DNA from: an uncultured Chlamydiae bacterium
GTDB lineage: Bacteria; Chlamydiota; Chlamydiia; Chlamydiales; SM23-39
DNA length: 6,042 bases
Assembly (NCBI GenBank): GCA_903909295.1
Contig: CAIVVG010000184.1
Coordinates: 1 to 6,042, forward strand
Direction: 5' to 3'
A program made the translations under genes and the position numbers. The notes beneath the pieces were generated by a model. That model saw only the letters and a program-made list of their open reading frames with translations. It did not search any database and was not told the DNA's origin. Shown here one piece after another: positions 1 to 6,042 of the stretch (position 1 is its first letter; each line of letters opens with the position of its first letter).

Positions 1-11
1 GAAAAGATACG

Positions 12-2879
12 ATGTTAATAAATAAATTCCTCCCTTTCCTTCTCCTTTATTCCACCGTCATTGCGGAACCCGTTACCGACCTCTCCGATCTCCCCCTCCT
101 CAATCCCGACTTAAGCGAACGGAAAACGACCAAGATGGTCCTTCCCAACCAACTCGAAGTGCTCCTCATCTCCGATCCGGGCGCCGATTCCTCCGCCGCA
201 GCGCTCTCTGTCCAAGTCGGCTCTTGGAGCGACCCAGAGACCTATCCCGGAATGGCCCATTTTTGTGAACACATGCTCTTTCGCGGAAGCATCAAATACC
301 CCGAAGACAACCGCTTTACCGAACTTCTCTCCAATTACGCCGGCTCTCACAATGCGTTCACCGCCGCAGACAGAACGGTGTACGGCTTTTCGAGTCAACT
401 CGACGGCTTCTTGACCATTTTGGATACGTTTTCCCGCTTCTTCATCGATCCCCTTTTCAATCCCGACGCCGTCTCCAAAGAGATGCACGCAGTCGACCAG
501 GAGTTTGGCAAAAATATCGAAAACGACTACTGGCGCGAATACATGGTGTTCAAAGAAACGGGCAACCAGGAACACCCCAACCGCCTCTTTTCCGTCGGCA
601 ATTCAGAGACACTCGGCAACATCCCTCCAGCAGAACTCCGAGACTGGCACGCCAAATACTACTCCGCCCGCCGCATGCACCTCGTCCTCTACTCCTCGCT
701 TCCCCTAGAAACACTTGAGCAAGCGGCCACCGAACTTTTTAGCGCCGTGCCGATTACAGATCATTTAGCCCTCAACCCCGACCTCCCCCTCTTTTCTCAA
801 GAGCAAAAAGGGCACATCCTCTATATCGAACCGGTCCAAAATCGGCGCCACCTCTCGCTCACTTGGGAACTCCCCAAAAATCTCTCCCTGGACTTGAGTA
901 AACCTGCGCAACTCATCAGCTACGCCCTGAACCGCGGCCAAACCAAAAGCCTCTACGAGAACCTCAAGAAAGAAGGATGGGTCGACAGCCTCTCGGTCCA
1001 AGCCAGCCCCTTCGGCAGCAAAGAACATTGCTTCTTTGATATCTCCATGGAGCTCACCCAAGCCGGAGCTGCCCGCATCGAGCAAGTGACCCTCCGCTGC
1101 TTTGAGGCCCTCGCCGGCCTGAAAGCCGAAGCCTTCCCCCAATACCTCTTCCAAGAGAAGCAAGAGGTGACTCGCCTAGACTACCAATACCAAACCCGCG
1201 GAAACCCCTTCAGATACACGCTCGACCTCGCCAGCGCGCTCTGCGACGAACCGCTTGCCACCTTCCCCCGCCAGTCCCTCTTTGCCGACCAATTTGATCC
1301 GAAAAAAATCAGGCAAGTGCTCTCCCTTCTCAAACCCCAAGACTGCTCGATCTCGCTGATGGCGCCGCCCCAAATTATGCAAGTGACCTTGGATCGAAAA
1401 GAGCGCTGGTCCGGCGTCGCCTACACCCTCCAACCGATCCCTCCCGCGTGGATCACCACCTGGAGCAAAGCAAAACCCCAGCCCGAAATTGCCATCGCCC
1501 CACCCAACCCCTTCCTCCCCACCCAGCTTGAACTCGTCGCCGATCCCCAATTTGGCTCCGCCCCCATCGCCTTTGCCCAATCGGAGTTTGGCACCGCCTA
1601 CTACGCCCGCTGCGCCGAATTTGCGAACCCCGAATCGGTCTATATCCTCCGCATCCTCTCCCCCGCCCTCGTAGCCACGACCCGAAGCGCCGTCCTCGGA
1701 GCCCTCTACCTCGATCACCTCACCGACATCCTCTCCCCCATCACATCCGCAGCAGCCAGCGCAGGATCCTCGCTCCACTTTGCGATTAACCAATGCCGCC
1801 TTGAGCTAGAAATCTCCGGCTTTAGCGAAAAGCACTCCGAACTGCTCCAAGCGATCGCCTCCCAAATGCCACAGACCCCGCCGACCCGTGAACAATTTAC
1901 GATCTACTTCGACCGCCACGAAAAACACTATCAAAATGGCGAGAGAGCCCTCGCAGCCACCCAAGCCTATGAAATCCTCTCCTCGATCCTCCATCCAGAA
2001 GAATCGAACCACAGAGAGAAACTCGCCGCCCTCAAAACAGTCACCTACGAAGACCTCCTCGCCTTCCACAAAGCCCTCTTTGAAAAAGTTTCCTTCGAAG
2101 CCCTCTTTGCAGGCAACCTCTCACTCGTTGACGCCGAGTCGGCCTGGCTCGATATCATCCATCTGATTGGAAAAAGCCCCTACCCCGCCAAAGAACACCC
2201 CCCCCAGCAGCAATTCCATTTCCCCCAAGCCGCAGGCCCCTTTGCCATCCGCCAAGGAGCCCCCATCCAAGGCAATGCGACCCTTCTCCTCCTCGACGAA
2301 GGCGCCTTTACATTTGAAAAGCGAGCCGCCCAAGAGCTCCTCCAATCGGTCCTCTCCGAAGCCTTTTTCAATGAACTCCGCAGCCGCCAAAAAACCGGCT
2401 ACATCAACCAATCCCGCGACCTCGAAGTCGAAGAGCACCTCTACGCCTTCTTCCTCGTCCAATCGACCACCTACTCCCCCGAAGAGCTCCTCTACCGCTT
2501 CGAACACTTCCTCGAAGATTTTAACGGAGAAATCGCTGAAAAGATCCCCCAAAGCCGCTTTGACACCCTCAAAGTCAGCCTCGCCGATGCCCTCAAGAAC
2601 CGCTGCAGGAACCTCCGCGACAAAGCCTCCCTTTGGGCCTCGCTCGCCTTCCATCACCACGCCGACTTTGCCTTTGTAGAAAAGCGGATCGCCGCCTACC
2701 AAACCCTCACCTACGATGAGTTTTTGCGCACGGCAAACAGTTACCTCTCAAGAGGAAACCGCCGCCGCGTAGCTATCTTAGTAGAAGGGAAGCTCAGCGC
2801 CTCCTTTGCGTATGAAGCGATCGAGACGCCGCAACTCAAAGAAGTGGTGAGGGCGGAGCCTCCTGTCAGGGAAAATTAA
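12..2879 (+). CDS. ptr: Secreted M16 family zinc metalloprotease (pitrilysin/insulinase type, protease III-like)
   Basis: Predicted periplasmic zinc endopeptidase that degrades peptides and small proteins inside a closed chamber. Residues 1-18 look like a signal peptide: Lys5, a hydrophobic run at 6-17, and a plausible cleavage after Ala18 in VIA-EP. The inverted zinc motif HFCEH is at 83-87 (His83 and His87 bind zinc, Glu86 is the catalytic base). The distal zinc ligand is Glu164 in the AVDQE segment, 77 residues after His87, the same spacing as in E. coli pitrilysin and human insulin-degrading enzyme. In the C-terminal half, FNELRSRQKTGY supplies Arg790 and Tyr797, matching the substrate-binding Arg/Tyr pair of insulin-degrading enzyme in both residues and spacing. 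At 955 aa it is a full-length, single-chain, four-domain M16A-type enzyme and appears intact and active. The start is the ATG at 12; only 11 bases precede it, with a poor ribosome site (GAAAAG), so promoter and upstream neighbours cannot be judged. The coding strand is very rich in C and poor in G. It converges on gcsH. Confidence 0.93.
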   Translation: MLINKFLPFLLLYSTVIAEPVTDLSDLPLLNPDLSERKTTKMVLPNQLEVLLISDPGADSSAAALSVQVGSWSDPETYPGMAHFCEHMLFRGSIKYPEDNRFTELLSNYAGSHNAFTAADRTVYGFSSQLDGFLTILDTFSRFFIDPLFNPDAVSKEMHAVDQEFGKNIENDYWREYMVFKETGNQEHPNRLFSVGNSETLGNIPPAELRDWHAKYYSARRMHLVLYSSLPLETLEQAATELFSAVPITDHLALNPDLPLFSQEQKGHILYIEPVQNRRHLSLTWELPKNLSLDLSKPAQLISYALNRGQTKSLYENLKKEGWVDSLSVQASPFGSKEHCFFDISMELTQAGAARIEQVTLRCFEALAGLKAEAFPQYLFQEKQEVTRLDYQYQTRGNPFRYTLDLASALCDEPLATFPRQSLFADQFDPKKIRQVLSLLKPQDCSISLMAPPQIMQVTLDRKERWSGVAYTLQPIPPAWITTWSKAKPQPEIAIAPPNPFLPTQLELVADPQFGSAPIAFAQSEFGTAYYARCAEFANPESVYILRILSPALVATTRSAVLGALYLDHLTDILSPITSAAASAGSSLHFAINQCRLELEISGFSEKHSELLQAIASQMPQTPPTREQFTIYFDRHEKHYQNGERALAATQAYEILSSILHPEESNHREKLAALKTVTYEDLLAFHKALFEKVSFEALFAGNLSLVDAESAWLDIIHLIGKSPYPAKEHPPQQQFHFPQAAGPFAIRQGAPIQGNATLLLLDEGAFTFEKRAAQELLQSVLSEAFFNELRSRQKTGYINQSRDLEVEEHLYAFFLVQSTTYSPEELLYRFEHFLEDFNGEIAEKIPQSRFDTLKVSLADALKNRCRNLRDKASLWASLAFHHHADFAFVEKRIAAYQTLTYDEFLRTANSYLSRGNRRRVAILVEGKLSASFAYEAIETPQLKEVVRAEPPVREN

Positions 2880-2889
2880 CCGCTTTTTT

Positions 2890-3258
2890 TTATGAGGAAG
2901 CGACCAAAGACAAGTAGTCCTGCTGAGAAAGGAGCACGTCCCACTCCTTGGGGTCTTTGAGTTCGATCTTGAAGAGCCAGCCGCCCTCTTCTGCAGAGCG
3001 GTTGATCAGAGAGGGATTTTTGGCAACGGTCTCATTGACCGCGACGACTTTTCCGGAGACGGGCGCATAAGTATCGGCTGCCGCCTTGGTCGATTCGAGG
3101 ACGCAGGTCTCTTCGCCCATTTTGAACACTTGACCCACCTTGGGCAGCTCTATATAGACGATATCGCCGAGTTCTTTTTGAGCAAAGTCGGTGACTCCGA
3201 CTGTAGCTACTTTCCCCTCAAGGGCAACCCATTCGTGAGAGACTGTGTAGCGCATCAT
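2890..3258 (-). CDS. gcsH: Glycine cleavage system H protein (lipoyl carrier)
   Basis: Small cytosolic protein whose lipoyl-lysine arm shuttles the aminomethyl group between the P, T and L proteins of the glycine cleavage system. It can also act as a lipoate donor or acceptor in lipoate metabolism. At 122 aa it is close to the usual size (about 125-130). It opens with YTVSHEW (residues 4-10), followed by VGVTDFAQKELGDIVYIELP, and the lipoylation site is ESTKAAADTYAP with target Lys58. The C-terminal part contains NPSLINRSAEEGGWLFKI, also typical. I chose the first ATG of the ATGATG pair at 3258: an AAGGA ribosome site lies 6 bases upstream, and this ATG overlaps the previous gene's stop as ATGA, as at the other junction of the operon. 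The second ATG (3255) is equally possible from the protein. An in-frame ATG at 3291 would add 11 residues unlike any H protein, inside the upstream gene, so I reject it. Chlamydiae, as I recall, keep gcsH without gcvP and gcvT, so the role may not be glycine cleavage. Confidence 0.95.
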   Translation of the reverse strand: MMRYTVSHEWVALEGKVATVGVTDFAQKELGDIVYIELPKVGQVFKMGEETCVLESTKAAADTYAPVSGKVVAVNETVAKNPSLINRSAEEGGWLFKIELKDPKEWDVLLSQQDYLSLVASS

Positions 3259-3899
3259 TCTTCTTCCTTGATCAGGCGGAGGGTGCCCCAAGTCGCTGGG
3301 TGCTGCTCCACGGCGTACTCGTCCGAGGAAACGGCGAAATGTTGTGGGGGGCCGTCTGTTCGGTTGATGATGTAGGTAAACCCTAAGCGAGGAAATCCCA
3401 TCGGATCAAAGCCATGGATCGCTTGAGCGGGGATCTCAATGGCAAGAGAGTAGGAATCGGGATAGAATTTAGGGGTCACTTGGAGATCTTCTGGATGGCA
3501 CAAACAGTGCATATCGTCATTGCGGAAGCGGGTCACTTCGCGGCCGCAGAAATTCTGCCAGGGAGCCGCGGAGAAGACATAACAGTTGCAAGAACGGGAA
3601 ATAATTCCCTTGGACTTGAGGTCGCGGGTATCGATAAAAATCTCTACGGTATCCCCTTTGCGGAAATCCCCGTCGCCCGATTTTTGGAAAGGGACGCTGA
3701 CGTTGATATGAAAAGAGAGCCGCTCCGGATGCCAGGAGGCATACACTTCTGCAAAGGGCTCTTCACCCAGTAACTCCGCTGTGGAGGGGAGCAAAAACCT
3801 TTTTTCTGGTTTCAACGGCCCTTTAGAAAAGAGGCAATCTGCTGTTAAGCCAAAAAATTGAACTGGAGACAAGGAAGGAACGTCTTCAAAAAAGCTCAT
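3255..3899 (-). CDS. Conserved protein with carbohydrate-binding family 9 (CBM9)-like domain, function unknown
   Basis: A 214-aa protein with no signal peptide or membrane segment, so probably cytosolic. The sequence has the pattern of the CBM9-like beta-sandwich found in many PVC-group and Bacteroidetes proteins. A strand-rich stretch runs from residue 47 (ASWHPERLSFHINVSVP). It is followed by KGDTVEIFIDTRDLKSKG (81-98), which resembles the conserved G-D-x-V-E-x-F-I-D-T-R-D element of that family. Near the C-terminus are YSLAIEIPAQAIHGFDP (150-166) and RLGFTYIINRTDGPPQHFAV (171-190). The middle is unusually rich in Cys and His: Cys104, Cys106, Cys118, His131, Cys132, Cys134 and His135, which could bind a metal. 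The ATG at 3899 overlaps the stop of the PpiD-like gene as ATGA; there is no strong ribosome site of its own, so translation is probably coupled. It overlaps gcsH by the same 4 bases. Real gene: near certain. Fold: fairly likely. Ligand and role: unknown; sugar binding is not established for this family branch. Confidence 0.85.
   Translation of the reverse strand: MSFFEDVPSLSPVQFFGLTADCLFSKGPLKPEKRFLLPSTAELLGEEPFAEVYASWHPERLSFHINVSVPFQKSGDGDFRKGDTVEIFIDTRDLKSKGIISRSCNCYVFSAAPWQNFCGREVTRFRNDDMHCLCHPEDLQVTPKFYPDSYSLAIEIPAQAIHGFDPMGFPRLGFTYIINRTDGPPQHFAVSSDEYAVEQHPATWGTLRLIKEEE
3265..3269 (-). promoter_or_regulatory. Ribosome binding site of gcsH
   Basis: Read on the - strand this is AAGGA, a good Shine-Dalgarno match, with 6 bases before the first ATG (3258) and 9 before the second (3255). 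It lies inside the last codons of the upstream CBM9-like gene. It supports starting GcsH at the ATGATG pair rather than at the in-frame ATG 33 bases further upstream, and suggests that gcsH can be loaded both independently and by coupling. Confidence 0.7.
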
Positions 3900-5938
3900 C
3901 GGTCACTCTCGTCATTTTTGTGTATCTGTTGCAATAGGTGTTCAGCGAGGACTCGCTCTGCGTCTGCGGCAAGAATTTCATAACCGAAATTCATTTGCTC
4001 TAAAACAGGCTCCTGAATGGGTGTCTTCCCCTTCAAATAAAAGAAGGAGATAGCTCCGACCGATGGAATCTGAATGGGAGACCATTGGTTGGGGATCATC
4101 ATTAAAGCATGTTCTTTCATCCACTCATCCTGAGAGGTTCGTTGCACATGTTTTTCTGTGCACTGAAGTTTCCATTGCGCTAAGAAAGGATCGCAATCAT
4201 TCCCGGCGATCCACTGGAGATCTTCGGGGTTGTCTTGCAAAGCTTCCCAAGCGCTTTTCGCTGCCGCGGCAAAGCGGTGCGTGATGTAGTAGCTGTCCGA
4301 GGTTTCAGTCGCGCCGATCGCTTTAAACACTTCCTTGAGCGCGCTGCGAACCACCTCTTCCTTCGGAACAGAGATGACCGCACGGGCCTGCTCAAAGGAG
4401 ATCACCCGTTTCTCGCCCGTTTTTTCGGCATCTTCCAATCGGTAGAACGCATTTCCGCTGCCGATGCGGATCCCTTCAAAAAATTCCTTCAACGGGAGGC
4501 GCACCCCGCCTGCTAAATAGACATGTTCTGCAGAGACTCCCGCCTCCACCTCTTGTTTAGGGGCCACTTCGATCGCCGCGTCGACCCAAGAAGGGGCCTC
4601 TGCAATGATCTGCTGGCGGCTCCACGCATCCAGGCGAGCGCGGACAGTGGGCTCGAGCTGGTGGAGAGCGGCAAAACGGTCTTCCCTTAAAATCGCCTGC
4701 TCAGAAAGCGCGGAGAACTCTCGCGCCACCTTGCTCCAATGCTCCAGTTGCCATTCCCAAACTTCTTTCAGAGGGATCCGGAGACCGGCCTGAGTCTTGG
4801 TCACCCACGCCACTTTTAGCTTATAGGGGGTTTGGACCAACTCGGGAGACTTTTTCTCCACCTCTTCCAGACTGAAGAAAGAAGTGGGCCAAAGAGTTGC
4901 AGGGCTCACTCCCTTGAGATACATTTGGAATTGGTACAGATCGCCCAGCGTACTGAGAGCGAAGGGAAAGCGATACTCATCGACCAGGTGATCTTCGAGG
5001 GCGAACTCGGCGAATTTCTGATAGGGCAACCGATCGACGAAAGTGGCATAGCCCACATCTTGGAAATAGCGCCTGAAGAGGAGCACTTTCTGCCACATTT
5101 CGGCAGCCGTTCTCTCATCTAGCCCTAAGAGCCGGAGCTGATCTGCATAGGAAATTTTTTCCTTAGAGCGCTCCATCGACTCTTGAAAATTGTGCATCAA
5201 GTCCCCCTTGGCCTCTTCTAGAGAGACGCGGATCCCCTTGGCAGTGGCTGCAGAGGCCGCCTCCAATACAAAACGGGAGACTTTCTCTACAAACTGAGAG
5301 CCAAACCAGTCGGTCGCTGTGTGGAATCCGAATAGGGAGAGGTCCTGGCGAGCCAGGCGGGGATCTTTTTCCAGCCCCTGGAGCTGTTCTTGATAGCTCA
5401 GGAATTGGCGGAGCATTTCAGGCCTCAAAAACCCCTGCTGGGCATAGAGACGGGAAAGCTGTTCAAAGACGGCAGGAGAAACCCGCTCGATTTCCTGCAA
5501 TTTATGGAAAGCCAGGGACATGCCTGGGGCGAACTGGTTCCAGAGAGACTCGAGGCCAATCGCACTATTTTTCGGATGGGCGTAGAGCTGAAAGCGTTTG
5601 GCCCTTTCTAACCGAGCTGCCAAATCTTCCTGGAAGGAGGAAAAGTACTGGGTGACGATGAGATCGGCCAACCGAGTCTGTAGAAAGTCGTAGCGAATCA
5701 CCCCGTCATTGCAAAAGTTGGGAGGACCCTCCCCCCCATCTTCTCGGTCTTTGGCTAAAAAGCGGCTCAAAGCCTGCATCTGAGAGGCCAAAACCGGCTC
5801 TCCCGCAGCGGTAGTCCCCAGGACGACGTCCTCTCTCACCTCTTGCCGATCAAAGGTGGAATAGACCCCAAAGAAGGAAAAGGAAGCGATGACAACGAAA
5901 AAGACGTAACGTTGGTAACGGCGAAGAATTTCTAGCAC
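3896..5938 (-). CDS. Large membrane-anchored periplasmic protein with PpiD/SurA-like N-terminus, no recognisable PPIase domain
   Basis: A 680-aa protein, probably anchored in the inner membrane with most of the chain in the periplasm. It begins MLEILRRYQRYVFF: a basic cytosolic stretch (residues 1-10), then one hydrophobic segment (about 11-28, ending SFSFFGVYS). This closely resembles the start of PpiD-type folding factors. The part after it (VVLGTTAAGEPVLASQMQ, about 38-55) fits the start of the SurA-N-like chaperone region. A long helical stretch (about 215-330) includes FVLEAASAATAKGIRVSLEEA (223-243), also SurA-N-like. I find no parvulin motif with its usual GGDLG-type element, so isomerase activity is doubtful; the C-terminal segment VGAISFFYLKGKTPIQEP (627-644) may be a remnant of such a domain. 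Start choice: a TTG at 5953 gives 685 aa but has no ribosome site. The GTG at 5938 follows a G-rich stretch (GGGGGTACT) and gives the canonical PpiD-like N-terminus. First gene of the operon. Chaperone role is inference. Confidence 0.85.
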   Translation of the reverse strand: MLEILRRYQRYVFFVVIASFSFFGVYSTFDRQEVREDVVLGTTAAGEPVLASQMQALSRFLAKDREDGGEGPPNFCNDGVIRYDFLQTRLADLIVTQYFSSFQEDLAARLERAKRFQLYAHPKNSAIGLESLWNQFAPGMSLAFHKLQEIERVSPAVFEQLSRLYAQQGFLRPEMLRQFLSYQEQLQGLEKDPRLARQDLSLFGFHTATDWFGSQFVEKVSRFVLEAASAATAKGIRVSLEEAKGDLMHNFQESMERSKEKISYADQLRLLGLDERTAAEMWQKVLLFRRYFQDVGYATFVDRLPYQKFAEFALEDHLVDEYRFPFALSTLGDLYQFQMYLKGVSPATLWPTSFFSLEEVEKKSPELVQTPYKLKVAWVTKTQAGLRIPLKEVWEWQLEHWSKVAREFSALSEQAILREDRFAALHQLEPTVRARLDAWSRQQIIAEAPSWVDAAIEVAPKQEVEAGVSAEHVYLAGGVRLPLKEFFEGIRIGSGNAFYRLEDAEKTGEKRVISFEQARAVISVPKEEVVRSALKEVFKAIGATETSDSYYITHRFAAAAKSAWEALQDNPEDLQWIAGNDCDPFLAQWKLQCTEKHVQRTSQDEWMKEHALMMIPNQWSPIQIPSVGAISFFYLKGKTPIQEPVLEQMNFGYEILAADAERVLAEHLLQQIHKNDESDR

Positions 5939-6042
5939 AGTACCCCCAATCAAAGATTACGTATCGTACCAAAAGGGGGACTTTCCGAGCAACTCCCCTG
6001 TTGAGGCCGGGTTTAAAAATTTACCGCAGAGACTCAGAGAAC
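5939..6042. other. Upstream region of the operon, otherwise empty
   Basis: About 100 bases between the start of the PpiD-like gene and the window edge. Besides the weak promoter candidate it contains an A/T-rich run (TTTAAAAATTT near 6012-6022), a small TACG-ATA-CGTA inverted repeat (5958-5968), and a CCCCC/GGGGG complementary pair (5943-5947 and 5975-5979). I see no reading frame, tRNA or terminator that I can support here; whether another gene begins or ends just beyond the window is not visible. Confidence 0.5.
5963..5992 (-). promoter_or_regulatory. Candidate sigma-70-type promoter of the three-gene operon
   Basis: On the - strand, TTGCTC (5992-5987) is followed after 18 bases by TACGAT (5968-5963). 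These match the TTGACA and TATAAT consensus in only part of their positions (TACGAT 4 of 6). A transcript starting about 7 bases downstream would leave a leader of roughly 18 bases before the GTG at 5938, but only about 3 before the TTG at 5953, so it fits the GTG start better. The match is weak and chlamydial-type promoters are often degenerate; treat as tentative. Confidence 0.25.

Noticed and set aside
1176..1793. 205-aa open frame on the - strand opposite ptr
   Set aside because: It is a shadow of ptr. Its product is dominated by Gly, Glu and Asp, as expected from the complement of C-rich codons, and shows no domain. ptr has all catalytic motifs in frame through this stretch.
2121..2702. 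193-aa open frame on the - strand and a 170-aa frame on the + strand (2167-2679) within ptr
   Set aside because: Both are low-complexity (Gly/Glu-rich or Ser/Pro/Lys-rich) and produced by the codon bias of ptr. Neither has a plausible ribosome site or a family signature.
2840..2891. Rho-independent terminator after ptr
   Set aside because: There is a T-run at 2884-2891, but I could find only 3-4 base-pair stems with tiny loops or mismatches in the GC-rich stretch before it (GGCGGAGCCTCC, CCTGTCAGG), which is not a credible terminator hairpin.
3259..3291. N-terminal extension of GcsH from the ATG at 3291
   Set aside because: The 11 extra residues lie inside the end of the upstream gene, have no equivalent in H proteins, and a good AAGGA ribosome site sits directly before the ATGATG at 3258.
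3414..3773. 119-aa + strand frame opposite the CBM9-like gene
   Set aside because: The - strand frame shows a recognisable domain and coupled ends; the + strand product has no recognisable features.
3896..5938. Active parvulin-type peptidyl-prolyl isomerase
   Set aside because: The N-terminus resembles PpiD, but no parvulin motif or active-site pattern can be read in the remaining sequence, so I do not assign ppiD or the enzymatic activity.

Overview
The window holds four protein-coding genes and almost no intergenic DNA. I read it as chromosomal core sequence from a Gram-negative intracellular-type bacterium, most likely a member of the Chlamydiae (PVC group). The grounds are a secreted M16 protease of 955 aa, close to the size I recall for the chlamydial Ptr protein, and a lone gcsH sitting beside a conserved protein of unknown role. 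The base composition, roughly half G+C by eye, is high for the well-known chlamydiae, so an environmental or metagenomic lineage is more likely than a classical pathogen. The taxonomic call is inference.

Layout. On the + strand, positions 12-2879 encode a complete pitrilysin/insulinase-type zinc protease with a signal peptide. It converges, with only 10 bases between stop codons, on a three-gene block read from the - strand. In transcription order this block is: (1) a large single-pass membrane-anchored protein with a PpiD/SurA-like N-terminus (stop at 3896, probable GTG start at 5938); (2) a 214-aa protein resembling the family 9-like carbohydrate-binding beta-sandwich domain (3899-3255); (3) GcsH, the lipoyl-carrier H protein (3258-2890). 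Both junctions in this block are 4-base ATGA stop/start overlaps, which points to one translationally coupled operon. A weak promoter candidate lies just upstream of the first gene. No RNA gene, CRISPR array, insertion sequence or other mobile element is visible.

How the genes may work together. Ptr and the PpiD-like protein both act in or face the periplasm (peptide degradation and, by inference, folding of exported proteins). GcsH is a cytosolic lipoyl-domain protein. The 214-aa protein has no export signal and probably works in the cytosol. Nothing in the sequence shows why a membrane-anchored chaperone-like protein, a CBM9-like protein and GcsH are coupled; that grouping is the main point worth a second look. 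The rest looks like ordinary housekeeping sequence, and I see no clear novel system.
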